Virus record (IMG/VR): IMGVR_UViG_3300027659_000039 | Coordinates: 1 to 58,491 of that record | Direction: 5' to 3' (one strand) | Source of the DNA: a virus | Length of the DNA: 58,491 nt | Part shown: piece by piece, positions 6,544-14,218 of the stretch | Position numbering within the stretch: position 1 is the stretch's first letter | Layout: every line of letters starts with the position of its first letter | Notes under the pieces: generated by a model | Told to the model about the DNA's origin: nothing | The model's database searches: none | The model's input: the letters and a program-made list of their open reading frames with translations, nothing else | Made by a program: the position numbers and the translations under genes

Positions 6544-7994
6544 TCTTTCTCAGAGTTTAGGCTTGCAAGCATTGTACGAATCTTAGCACTATCGGCAGTA
6601 CCTCGAATTTTTCCTATATTAATGCCCTGCGTGGGATCTGCAATTTCTCCAGTCTCGTGATCTACTGCATTGTTAACAGTACTTGTTTTCTTTAGATTTG
6701 CATAGATACTGCTAGTTTTTCCACCACCACTTTGAGTATAACTTCCCTGACTTTCTTCTTCACCTAGATCGGTAATTCTCAGTGTTTCCACGTTAAATTC
6801 TAGATCTACTTTTTGCCCAACACCACTCGAACTACGTGTCTTCATAAACTGAATCTGATAGCGTCCACGTTCTTTCATAGCACGGCTTGTAAAGATACCG
6901 ATGACATTATCTGCTGTCATAATCTTACTCAACCCGCCGCTAATATGACTGTGATCAAACTCGATTTCTTCAACAGCACTACGATTTAACTGTGACGCGG
7001 TAACTGTAATACATTGTGTCTCCATAGCCAAATTTCGAATCTCTTCTGACACATATTTGTCTTTTACAAACAAATCGCTGGGCGAGACCTTCACTGATAA
7101 AGGCATCATCAAATCCAGGTAATCTATTAAAATAACGTCTGGTTTCTGGCCAGTTTTGACCTGATATTCCTTCAAATAGGCTCGAATATCGTTACAATTT
7201 TTTCCCGACGGCATATACTTAACTTGAAGGTTTCCTGCCTTCTTACCTAACATTTTAACCTTTAGTTCCACATCGTCGATATTCTTAAAAATGTCGCGGG
7301 TTGTAATACCTGTCATCATAGAATCCAAACGCATTGATACTAATCCTTCACTAAGTTCAAATGTTAGATATATTACATTTAACCCTTGTAGCGCCCAGTT
7401 TACTCCTAGATTTGCAAGGAACAAACTCTTGCCCCCACCAGACCCTGCACAGAAAATATTCAACTCACCTCGGTTAAATCCACCATATAGTTTCTTGTCA
7501 ATGCTGGGCCAACCAGTACTAATCTGCCCGTTCCCGTCTTTAAGTTTAGTCAATCGTGCTCTAGGATCTTCAAAGTAATCTGTACCCATATCCTTGTTTA
7601 GACTAATCTGGATAGCGTCTTTGATCAGCTTTTCAACCGGACCGTAGTCGCCATCTTCTAGCAAATCGCTTGATTGAATAATAGCACGTTCTAAGCCTTT
7701 ATGTCGACTAAAATTTTCAAACTCGTCCATTAACCAGTCATAGTTCTCTTTGGGCAAACTAACTGATTGGAGGTCCTTGCCGCAGTTAGCGTTGACAATA
7801 TGAATGTCTGGTATTACCCTATACTCATCTGTATATGTCTTGATAAATTTTGCTGTATCTTGTAATCGTTGGTCAAAATTTTCTGGGTCAAAAATGTTTG
7901 CACAACGCATAAATGTTTCAGCATCGCTAAGAAACATTTCAATGTATAATTTTTGTACGTTAAAATCGTAATTGGGTTTTTCTTTTTTATTCAT
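6540..7994 (-). CDS. gp41: replicative DNA helicase, gp41-like (DnaB family)
   Basis: 484 residues, close to T4 gp41 (475). The C-terminal RecA-like domain carries Walker A GSGGGKS (about 184-190) after GGFNRGELNIF, and a Walker B-type VILIDYLDLM near residue 290. The TASQLNR stretch is typical of DnaB/gp41 motif H3. It unwinds DNA at the fork on the lagging strand, as a hexamer with primase. Its start overlaps the end of the primase gene by eight bases, so the two are co-translated, as expected for a helicase-primase pair. Confidence 0.95.
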   Translation of the reverse strand: MNKKEKPNYDFNVQKLYIEMFLSDAETFMRCANIFDPENFDQRLQDTAKFIKTYTDEYRVIPDIHIVNANCGKDLQSVSLPKENYDWLMDEFENFSRHKGLERAIIQSSDLLEDGDYGPVEKLIKDAIQISLNKDMGTDYFEDPRARLTKLKDGNGQISTGWPSIDKKLYGGFNRGELNIFCAGSGGGKSLFLANLGVNWALQGLNVIYLTFELSEGLVSMRLDSMMTGITTRDIFKNIDDVELKVKMLGKKAGNLQVKYMPSGKNCNDIRAYLKEYQVKTGQKPDVILIDYLDLMMPLSVKVSPSDLFVKDKYVSEEIRNLAMETQCITVTASQLNRSAVEEIEFDHSHISGGLSKIMTADNVIGIFTSRAMKERGRYQIQFMKTRSSSGVGQKVDLEFNVETLRITDLGEEESQGSYTQSGGGKTSSIYANLKKTSTVNNAVDHETGEIADPTQGINIGKIRGTADSAKIRTMLASLNSEKD

Positions 7995-8970
7995 GTATTG
8001 CTTCTAGTTTTTTCTTTAATAGATTTATTTTTATCTCTCCGTGAACCTTATAGTGTAGTATTGTGGCTAACACATACAAACGTCCGTGTCTTTTTACCGA
8101 ATCAGCCACGTCTTTAATATCTTCACTCCACGGGGGCATACTAACAGACCAGTTGTTTTTTATTGCCGCTTTGAGCATTTTGGCGCCTGGCCTATCTCTA
8201 TCCGGTACTACTATAACTTCTCGTCCTAATGCGTTTAGACGCATAACTTGTACCTCATTAGGTTCATTATGTCCTATAGCACAGCCATCTATAGATATTG
8301 CATCAAATTGTCCTTCTACAACTATAACATACTTTCTGTCATTAGGTTGTGCAGTTAGGTTGAATACATATCCGGGTTGACTATGTGCTAGGTATTTTGG
8401 CTTACCTTCTGTTATTTTACGCCCTGTAAATCCCACTATTTTGTTATCTTGGTAGTATGGTATAATAACACGATCTCTATATCCGGGTTCGGGAGACCAC
8501 ATCCAATCATACCAACTTAGGTCCATTTTACGTCCTAATACATATTCTACAACTTTGATAAATTCTTCTTCAGGATCGGGTATGTCTGTGAACTTTTTAC
8601 AATCTTTTGGTAACTCAACTTCTTTAAGTTCGAAGTTAAATTCTTTTTTGTCAGTAGGTTGATCTTCTTGTTCTTTAAGTGCGGCTAGTGATAATTTTTG
8701 CACTTCGCTATCAGGTATGCCAAACCAGTTAAACAGAGTTTTGGTGTTCTTGCTTAACAGCTTACCCTTGCTCCATCCAGCTTTATATCCGCAATTAAAA
8801 CAATGGTATATAAACCCGTCAGCAGTTAGCATTATACCACCGCGCTTGCGATCATCACGTCGATCACCTCTATGATGACAACAGGGCGCATTGAAGCTGT
8901 CCCAACCGCTAGGAGTTTTCTTGCGATTTGGAGGTAAGACGGCTAGTAAGGCATTCTGTATGAGGCTCAT
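7987..8970 (-). CDS. gp61: DNA primase, gp61-like
   Basis: 327 residues (T4 gp61 is 342). A zinc-ribbon near the N-terminus uses CCHH at about 30-33 and CFNC at 57-60. A TOPRIM domain follows with VIVVEGQFDAISID near 213 and VVPDRDRPGA near 255, the latter giving the metal-binding DxD. It makes RNA primers for lagging-strand synthesis together with gp41, whose gene overlaps its 3' end. No strong Shine-Dalgarno is visible upstream. Confidence 0.93.
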   Translation of the reverse strand: MSLIQNALLAVLPPNRKKTPSGWDSFNAPCCHHRGDRRDDRKRGGIMLTADGFIYHCFNCGYKAGWSKGKLLSKNTKTLFNWFGIPDSEVQKLSLAALKEQEDQPTDKKEFNFELKEVELPKDCKKFTDIPDPEEEFIKVVEYVLGRKMDLSWYDWMWSPEPGYRDRVIIPYYQDNKIVGFTGRKITEGKPKYLAHSQPGYVFNLTAQPNDRKYVIVVEGQFDAISIDGCAIGHNEPNEVQVMRLNALGREVIVVPDRDRPGAKMLKAAIKNNWSVSMPPWSEDIKDVADSVKRHGRLYVLATILHYKVHGEIKINLLKKKLEAIHE

Positions 8971-8979
8971 ACAGTTAGT

Positions 8980-9819
8980 TTAACTTCTATACAGGAGTTT
9001 GTCAAATGTTCCGGCGTAGGCAGTATCGTTATTCTGCTGTGTAATTGGGTTTTTACTAGGAATGTATCTAATTCTAACATTCGAAAAGACACCGTTAAAG
9101 TTAACATAATCTACGCCAGTATACCCTGTATAACTTTTGGTAGATAATGTAGCATAGTTGCTAAAACTACCCGGACTATTTTCCAGTGTACCTTCTACAA
9201 TTACTTGTCCTTTGTATCCGGATAGATAGAAGGCCATTGTATGTAGGGCTGAGTTAGAATTGTATTCTGGTTGTGCTTTTAGATTGCCGCTATAGTATTC
9301 ATACTGTTGTGCTTCGAGGTCATAGTTATATTGTGGCTGGAACGATGTAACCTCAGTACTAGATTGTAGCACAGGACTGATATCTTCTAATAGTTCTAAA
9401 GTACCGCTAATTCCATAATAGGTATTAGAATAGGCTAGATCATAGGTACCAACATCGTTTAATTTTTTGATGCTAAACTTGTAAAACCCCTTATCTAAAT
9501 CTAACGTATCACTCTCAGATAAGGTAAGTAAACCAAGTCCCCTAGTACTAGTGGTTGCTCCATTATCTAGGATTTCTATAGATTTTTCTACCAGTTGTCT
9601 GCGGTTAGTTGCGTCAAACATGCTAAACACAAAAGTGCTAGTCGAAACGGGTAACAATTTTTGATCACTGTTTTTGAATTGAAATTGTATCTTATTTTGC
9701 AATCCCTTTTGTATTTTTAACTCGCGCTGGTACATAATATTATAGGTCCTTGTATTTTGATCCAAATCCAATATTACGGTGAATAAATTGGTGTATAAAT
9801 AGATTGGGCACTTTTGCAT
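8980..9819 (-). CDS. T4-like conserved structural-type protein
   Basis: 279 residues, rich in Tyr, Ser and Thr with a beta-sandwich-like pattern. Segments such as DLDQNTRTYNIMYQRELKIQ and IQFQFKNSDQK recall a protein conserved in marine T4-like phages and annotated there only as hypothetical or structural. I know no function. The start at 9819 lies one base beyond the predicted start of a late promoter. It is followed by the primase gene after ten bases, an odd mix of late and replication genes on one strand. Confidence 0.7.
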   Translation of the reverse strand: MQKCPIYLYTNLFTVILDLDQNTRTYNIMYQRELKIQKGLQNKIQFQFKNSDQKLLPVSTSTFVFSMFDATNRRQLVEKSIEILDNGATTSTRGLGLLTLSESDTLDLDKGFYKFSIKKLNDVGTYDLAYSNTYYGISGTLELLEDISPVLQSSTEVTSFQPQYNYDLEAQQYEYYSGNLKAQPEYNSNSALHTMAFYLSGYKGQVIVEGTLENSPGSFSNYATLSTKSYTGYTGVDYVNFNGVFSNVRIRYIPSKNPITQQNNDTAYAGTFDKLLYRS

Positions 9820-9825
9820 AATGTG

Positions 9826-9833
9826 TATTTATT
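9826..9833 (-). promoter_or_regulatory. late promoter box for the gene ending at 8980
   Basis: AATAAATA on the minus strand; predicted start 9820, giving a one-base leader before the ATG at 9819. Confidence 0.55.
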
Positions 9834-9842
9834 TTTTAAACG

Positions 9843-10226
9843 ATGGTTACAAAAAACAGCTTTCTAAACGATTTTCCTTTTATAACATGTATCAAATCTA
9901 ATGATATTGAATATGTAGGAATTGTCATTAATTTCGACGATTACGTCACCAGTATATATGATCTTGGATCTATTAAAACAGATGACGAACGCAAACACTT
10001 TCTAAATCTGGGGGAAAGTTGGTGGTGGGAAAGTAATCGCAAAATCCCTATTAATATTTTCTTAAAGGTTGAAATGCTGATGTTTAAACCATGCATTAAA
10101 ACCTTTAATAGAAAAGATGTAGAGATAGTATTTGGACCAACTGTAAATCTTGGCGATATAGCTGAAAAAAGAATTAAACGTAAGAGCATACAGCTGATTA
10201 GAAGTACTAAGAAAACCCGTAACTAA
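9843..10226 (+). CDS. hypothetical protein
   Basis: 127 residues with a beta-rich N-terminal half (FITCIKSNDIEYVGIVINF) and a basic C-terminus (KRIKRKSIQLIRSTKKTR). The middle holds an aromatic cluster (ESWWWES). No family recognised. The pattern could suit a small nucleic-acid or polymerase-binding protein, as inference only. It runs against its neighbours, and its last 20 bases overlap the convergent Pol III alpha-like gene. Confidence 0.65.
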   Translation: MVTKNSFLNDFPFITCIKSNDIEYVGIVINFDDYVTSIYDLGSIKTDDERKHFLNLGESWWWESNRKIPINIFLKVEMLMFKPCIKTFNRKDVEIVFGPTVNLGDIAEKRIKRKSIQLIRSTKKTRN

Positions 10227-10788
10227 TCTTTTCACAAATAAAATTCATCTGTACAACAATCGCTAGTGCATACGCGGTTGCATGACTTTTCTTAAAAAAG
10301 TATTCATCATTCTCTGGCCTGGTCCATACCTCTGCCATAACCGTAGGCCATTCTTGCCCAATTAGATAACGCTTTGCAGGTCGAATCATTGCTAGTACTG
10401 CGGCTAACTGTTCTACACTCCTTGGTTTCATTTCTTTTAGGATAGACCCGTGTCCGTTTACGTGAAATAGTAAGTTGCTGAAATCAGTTTGCTCTAGTAG
10501 ATCCCATAATGGTTCTTGATTCATTAATTGAATTAACTGTTCTTCATTACGTATGTCTTTGTACACGCCTGCATTTAAAAAATCTATTTTAAAGTAACCT
10601 CGATCCTCTGCGGCTTTGTAATCAATTGTGCTTAATCCTGTTAGTGGATTGTACGGTACAGAAGTACAATATACTCCAGAATTGTGTTTTTTAAAAGCTC
10701 CATTATCGTCTTTCATAGACGCAGGTATATGATCAATAATCTCGAGTATTGTTGTTCTATCTGCAAAATCGATGTCAATATCGGGCAT
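10207..10788 (-). CDS. miniature DNA polymerase III alpha-like protein
   Basis: Only 193 residues, yet carrying in order several core motifs of bacterial DnaE/PolC: PDIDIDF at 2-8 (the PDxDxDF site with two catalytic aspartates), HNSGVYCTSV at 35-44 (the HxAGVVIS region), YFKIDFL at 65-71 (the K-x-DFLGL site of the third aspartate), FHVNGHGSILKEMKP at 108-122 (the FQLES..M..LL...P region), VLAMIRPA at 131-138 (the ALYRPGP region) and FFKKSHATAYAL at 164-175 (the FNKSHxxAYxL motif). The PHP, beta-binding and OB domains are absent; bacterial alpha exceeds 1000 residues. It is probably not a processive polymerase and may be a regulator or specialised transferase. Overlaps the upstream gene by one base (TAATG). 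Confidence 0.8.
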   Translation of the reverse strand: MPDIDIDFADRTTILEIIDHIPASMKDDNGAFKKHNSGVYCTSVPYNPLTGLSTIDYKAAEDRGYFKIDFLNAGVYKDIRNEEQLIQLMNQEPLWDLLEQTDFSNLLFHVNGHGSILKEMKPRSVEQLAAVLAMIRPAKRYLIGQEWPTVMAEVWTRPENDEYFFKKSHATAYALAIVVQMNFICEKISYGFS

Positions 10789-11174
10789 TATAATTCTCCA
10801 CTTTCTGCTAATTTCAATATAAGGCTATAATGTTCGTAGGCCTTCTTCACTGCCGGGTAGTTGTCTCGTAATCTTTTTTCTTTATACTTTTGTTCCATCA
10901 TAACTTCAAACATTTGATAATGGTGTGCCCCATTTTGTTTCATATTGTTAAACACTTGATCTTCAAATTCTTTAATACGTTCTAACTCACTTAGCGGTAT
11001 CTCTATCGTGTACAGTGGTTCGGTTTCATAATTAAGGCGGGGGTCTTGAATTAGATTATAATCATCGGGATCGCTAAAATACTGACGGTTGATAGGTCTA
11101 TATCTTGCAAATCTTTTATTGGTATTAACAACAGTGATATTATGTTTTTGGCAAAATACTTTCATATTATTCAT
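10788..11174 (-). CDS. hypothetical protein, partner of the Pol III-like gene
   Basis: 128 residues: a basic N-terminal third (VVNTNKRFARYRPINRQYF) and a helical charged C-terminal part. No recognised domain. It is translationally coupled to the Pol III alpha-like gene through TAATG, so the two products may act together. An alternative ATG at 11165 would shorten it by three residues. Function unknown. Confidence 0.65.
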   Translation of the reverse strand: MNNMKVFCQKHNITVVNTNKRFARYRPINRQYFSDPDDYNLIQDPRLNYETEPLYTIEIPLSELERIKEFEDQVFNNMKQNGAHHYQMFEVMMEQKYKEKRLRDNYPAVKKAYEHYSLILKLAESGEL

Positions 11175-11364
11175 CTGCCCACCTTAATATAAACATTAGA
11201 TGATCTCGTTTGTCAAAGAAAAAAAGTTTAGGGTGTCGGTAGAACCAACGCTCTCCAGTAGGTGAGCCAAGTCGTTCCTGTAACCAATTGTGCATCTCTG
11301 TAGTCATGCCGTAACGACTTAGTTCAACAACATTGTAATCGTATTCTAGTACTATCATAACCAT
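11167..11364 (-). CDS. tandem paralogue A of a small MFILRW family
   Basis: 65 residues. The C-terminus LFFFDKRDHLMFILRW matches the ends of the next two genes upstream. A central part contains WLQERLG and GERWFYRH. Genes A, B and C lie in a row on the same strand with overlaps of 10-11 bases, so they arose by duplication. The shared ending looks like a beta-strand, an acidic/basic turn and a helix. Function unknown. Confidence 0.7.
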   Translation of the reverse strand: MVMIVLEYDYNVVELSRYGMTTEMHNWLQERLGSPTGERWFYRHPKLFFFDKRDHLMFILRWADE

Positions 11365-11612
11365 CTTAAAATAAACATGCTGGCATCTTTTTTATTTTCA
11401 AATATAAAATCTCTACTATGCCATTCGTAAGAACCTTTACAGTTATCATTAAGCCATGTATTAATTCCTAAATGATAGTTACCTGGTATCATAACACGAG
11501 TCCACCCTATAGATTTGAGCATACCCCAAAGTATTTCGCGGTCAATTTCTCCCTGCATCTGCATAGACATTTTGTGGGCAATTTCTTCTTCTAATGTCAT
11601 ATTATGATCCAT
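11355..11612 (-). CDS. tandem paralogue B of a small MFILRW family
   Basis: 85 residues; the C-terminus FIFENKKDASMFILRW is nearly the same as in paralogue A. The N-terminal 25 residues (LEEEIAHKMSMQMQGEID) are an extra helix absent from A. A middle GNYHLGINTWLND stretch corresponds to the WLQER region of A. Overlaps A by ten bases and C by eleven. Confidence 0.7.
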   Translation of the reverse strand: MDHNMTLEEEIAHKMSMQMQGEIDREILWGMLKSIGWTRVMIPGNYHLGINTWLNDNCKGSYEWHSRDFIFENKKDASMFILRWL

Positions 11613-11823
11613 ATTTTAATATAAACATAGTAGCATGTTTGTCAACATAAAACGTAAACACTGTATGTTGTGGTACAACTGCTTCATAACTAAAATTATC
11701 CCATTTAGTTTGAATATACGCAAAGTCAAAATCTTTTCCTTGAACTAGTCCCTGTGCTCTAAGTTCTCCAACAAGTTCCATAACGTAATTAGGGCTAAGA
11801 GACATGAGTTTGACTTCAACCAT
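11602..11823 (-). CDS. tandem paralogue C of a small MFILRW family
   Basis: 73 residues; the C-terminus FTFYVDKHATMFILKYG is the most divergent member of the trio but keeps the spacing and MFIL core. The N-terminal half (LSPNYVMELVGELRAQG) is helical. It begins one base downstream of the stop of the zinc-finger protein gene. Similar small proteins occur, as I recall, in other T4-like phages, without a known function. Confidence 0.65.
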   Translation of the reverse strand: MVEVKLMSLSPNYVMELVGELRAQGLVQGKDFDFAYIQTKWDNFSYEAVVPQHTVFTFYVDKHATMFILKYGS

Positions 11824-11824
11824 G

Positions 11825-12520
11825 TTATCTTATATCTGTTTCTTTAAGTATTTCCGCCACCAATGCGGCATCTGCCGGATGCTGTTTAAATTTCTTAACC
11901 CAAAATTGTATGTCGAATGCAGGTGCAATCATTTCTAATTGTTCGTCATTCATATTACCGATCATCTTTTTCCCACCCGAGCAATTAAGTATAACCCATG
12001 CACTAATCTTTCCGTTCTTTATATCGTGTACTGCTTTATTAAGATTTACGTATTCGAAATAATGATTAAATTGTGCCTGACTATAATCGCCCCATTCCAT
12101 CATAGTTGTCAATGTTCTCTGCACCGCAGATTCGACCGGTTCAAGTTTAAGCATTTCGTATAGATAGGTTTCGTATAGCTCATCTCTACACCAATGATCT
12201 AGTTTAACTCCGCTCTTAATTACAAAATCTATAAACTTTTCTGGATATATCGGCATTACATTGTTAACAAAACTTCCAAATTTTACAAAAGCATTGTAGT
12301 ATGCACTCTTACAAAATTCTTCATAGGTCTTAGACTTTTTAGCATTTTGTGTTAGCTGATAGAACCTATTAAACGCTATTAATCCTGCCTGAACACGCTT
12401 CTCGTCTTTTTGCATGGCACGCCGTTTGTTTTCGCACATATGAGCATACAAGGTCTTTTCCTTCATAAAGGCCTTGGTACAATGTACACAAATAAATGGT
12501 TGGTCAGCTAATGCTATCAT
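11825..12520 (-). CDS. C2H2-type zinc-finger phage protein
   Basis: 231 residues from the ATG at 12520, which overlaps the previous stop by one base (TAATG). The N-terminus holds a single finger, FICVHCTKAFMKEKTLYAHMC (residues about 9-29), followed by a long helical region rich in Lys, Tyr and Phe. Later segments (YPEKFIDFVIKSGVKLDHWC, ISAWVILNCSGGKKM) recall a conserved T4-like environmental phage family of unknown role. The finger suggests nucleic-acid or protein binding. A longer in-frame start at 12634 would run into the upstream gene and looks spurious. Confidence 0.75.
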   Translation of the reverse strand: MIALADQPFICVHCTKAFMKEKTLYAHMCENKRRAMQKDEKRVQAGLIAFNRFYQLTQNAKKSKTYEEFCKSAYYNAFVKFGSFVNNVMPIYPEKFIDFVIKSGVKLDHWCRDELYETYLYEMLKLEPVESAVQRTLTTMMEWGDYSQAQFNHYFEYVNLNKAVHDIKNGKISAWVILNCSGGKKMIGNMNDEQLEMIAPAFDIQFWVKKFKQHPADAALVAEILKETDIR

Positions 12521-12960
12521 TATGCTTTTTGATATGTTTGTTGAAAAATATCTTTCTTTACTACACCGTAGTCGTTGGATCCGTGGCGTACAATAAAATC
12601 TTCTCCCGGATTGTAGTGTAACTTCTCGCCCCAACTAGTGTCCACCGTTCCGGAGTGATCAGCAAGTTTTGCCACCTTAATAATCTTCTTAGGGGTACAA
12701 ACACCGTGCCCATGATCGTCTTTAAGTTCTGCAAACTTCTCCGGAGGAATAGGATACTGCTCACCTTTTGGGCCAGTTAGTATATAATAGCCTGCCTTGT
12801 AATTAACTGGACCTTCTAAAGTTTTAATCTGTCCGTCTTGAGAAGCAATCTCATATTTTTCTTTGGCAGGACGTTTGTAAGTTTTAAATCCGTCTTTAAA
12901 CCAGTCATCTGTAATACCAACACCTTCAACAATGTTGATAAATTTTCTAACATCACTCAT
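12520..12960 (-). CDS. conserved phage protein, unknown function
   Basis: 146 residues from the ATG at 12960 (MSDVRKFINIVEGVG). The middle and end show two copies of a small beta motif: GYYILTGPKGEQYPIPPEKF, and GEDFIVRHGSNDYGVVKKDIF, each a beta hairpin followed by a YPI or YGVV turn. This recalls PGDY-type small domains in phage proteins. Overlaps the upstream gene by eight bases. The N-terminal FINIVE resembles peptides seen on T4-like head-associated proteins, a weak hint of virion location. Confidence 0.65.
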   Translation of the reverse strand: MSDVRKFINIVEGVGITDDWFKDGFKTYKRPAKEKYEIASQDGQIKTLEGPVNYKAGYYILTGPKGEQYPIPPEKFAELKDDHGHGVCTPKKIIKVAKLADHSGTVDTSWGEKLHYNPGEDFIVRHGSNDYGVVKKDIFQQTYQKA

Positions 12961-13417
12961 AGTCTTTCCTTTGCTTTTTATCAAATCCCATTTTGTCAAA
13001 TAACTCTTCAATGTCTTTTTTATCCATTATAGATGCCAATAACTTAATCTCATCCATCTTTTTTGCAGGATATAATTCGGCCAATAATTTTTCAATCTTG
13101 TGTGCTTTTTCTTTTTTCCCTGCGGCAAGATATGGATGATATGCACTAACACCGGTACCAATCCCTGCAAATAACTTCCACAATAGTTCTTTGTGATTTT
13201 TGCTCAATGTCCAGTGATTTTTATTAACTAACTCGTTGGTCATTTCTAAAAACCATTCTTGTGTATCTCTGTCACCTTGTACACTTGCTGAATACCTCAT
13301 TAAAATAAAAGGCGCAAATGCTTTCTTTTCTTCATTAGACAGCTTTTCGTAGAACTCATAATTTTTTTGATCTACAGCGTTGAGTTCTCGTTTAATATCA
13401 AGTTTTGCGGTTGCCAT
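12953..13417 (-). CDS. possible clamp-loader small subunit (gp62-like) or unknown conserved phage protein
   Basis: 154 residues, almost wholly helical and Lys/Glu-rich. The order of segments (FAPFILMRYSAS, a central helical part, then LLAELYPAKKMDEIKLLASI and a short charged tail) matches a protein I associate with the small clamp-loader subunit of T4-like environmental phages, where gp62 bridges the gp44 ATPase ring. The resemblance to T4 gp62 itself is faint. Genes for gp44 and gp45 are not in this window, so context does not settle it. Confidence 0.45.
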   Translation of the reverse strand: MATAKLDIKRELNAVDQKNYEFYEKLSNEEKKAFAPFILMRYSASVQGDRDTQEWFLEMTNELVNKNHWTLSKNHKELLWKLFAGIGTGVSAYHPYLAAGKKEKAHKIEKLLAELYPAKKMDEIKLLASIMDKKDIEELFDKMGFDKKQRKDYE

Positions 13418-13712
13418 ATTTTTTTTCGTAATCTTTAGTTAGGTAATATGTAACTTTAACACGATTCAATGCTTCTTGTAAAGTAGGATTGGTTTTTGCT
13501 TCTTGCCGAATATCGCCCCAAAGTTTACTGTCCATTATGTGATCATGTAGTGGCCTGCCGTCAGCGGTACGGGGATCAAAGTTTGGATCATCTTTTTTAT
13601 AATCCCAACCAACTGCTTGTCTAGTACTGGGATCTGCTCCAAATTCTCTAGAGTAAACTACATTGTCTACACGTTCGTGTATGTACGTGGCACCAGGTTT
13701 AAGAGTTCCCAT
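13398..13712 (-). CDS. conserved phage hypothetical protein
   Basis: 104 residues from the ATG at 13712 (MGTLKPGATYIHERVD). The N-terminal GATYIHERVDNVVYSREFGAD and the DGRPLHDHIMDSKLWGDI stretch belong to a small family I recall from T4-like environmental phages, always hypothetical. No catalytic motif is evident. It overlaps the following gene by 20 bases. An in-frame start at 13724 would add four residues. Confidence 0.65.
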   Translation of the reverse strand: MGTLKPGATYIHERVDNVVYSREFGADPSTRQAVGWDYKKDDPNFDPRTADGRPLHDHIMDSKLWGDIRQEAKTNPTLQEALNRVKVTYYLTKDYEKKYGNRKT

Positions 13713-13714
13713 AC

Positions 13715-14218
13715 TTACCAACACCTGGTGTAATCTACTAGCTCACTTTGTCTACTAACTTCTTTGACAAAGTAAGCACAAAGCGGATCTTCGCCTGCAT
13801 GTAACGGAGTACATAAAAGTTGTCCAGGACGCATCTTAGGAAAATACCACTTAACATCTTGATAGACATTTATAATATCTATATCGTGGAATTCTGGTCT
13901 AAAACTTCCTAATGGGTTAAAGCAATATGCACGGAATCCTCTATCATTAAGACTAGTAATAGGTAACACCTCCATATCGGGGCCTTCTGGGTCTCCAACA
14001 ATGCAACACCAATCTAATGGCATTGTAATTTCATAAGGCCCGATTTTTAGTACCACTGCTGGGCCAGTAAAACTTTCCAGGAAAATTAATGGTATAAAGA
14101 AGTAATCGGGGTTACTACTGTCGCTGTTATCAAGTACAGCGAATCTTAAATCATCTTCGATTTCCTCTGGAAGGTCGTTAAGATAAAATGTTTTATTTTC
14201 TAGTGTTAATATTTGCAT
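13715..14218 (-). CDS. conserved T4-like hypothetical protein
   Basis: 167 residues, beta-rich, acidic. Segments PDYFFIPLIFLESF, MPLDWCCIVGDPEG and SLNDRGFRAYCFNPLGSF are typical of a hypothetical family next to uvsW in cyanophage-like genomes. It begins where the uvsW gene ends (one-base overlap), so both are probably made from the same message. Function unknown. Confidence 0.7.
   Translation of the reverse strand: MQILTLENKTFYLNDLPEEIEDDLRFAVLDNSDSSNPDYFFIPLIFLESFTGPAVVLKIGPYEITMPLDWCCIVGDPEGPDMEVLPITSLNDRGFRAYCFNPLGSFRPEFHDIDIINVYQDVKWYFPKMRPGQLLCTPLHAGEDPLCAYFVKEVSRQSELVDYTRCW

Noticed and set aside
12520-12634. Upstream extension of the zinc-finger gene to 12634
   Set aside because: The extra residues lie wholly within the preceding gene, whereas the ATG at 12520 is placed in a TAATG overlap, the coupling style seen throughout this operon.
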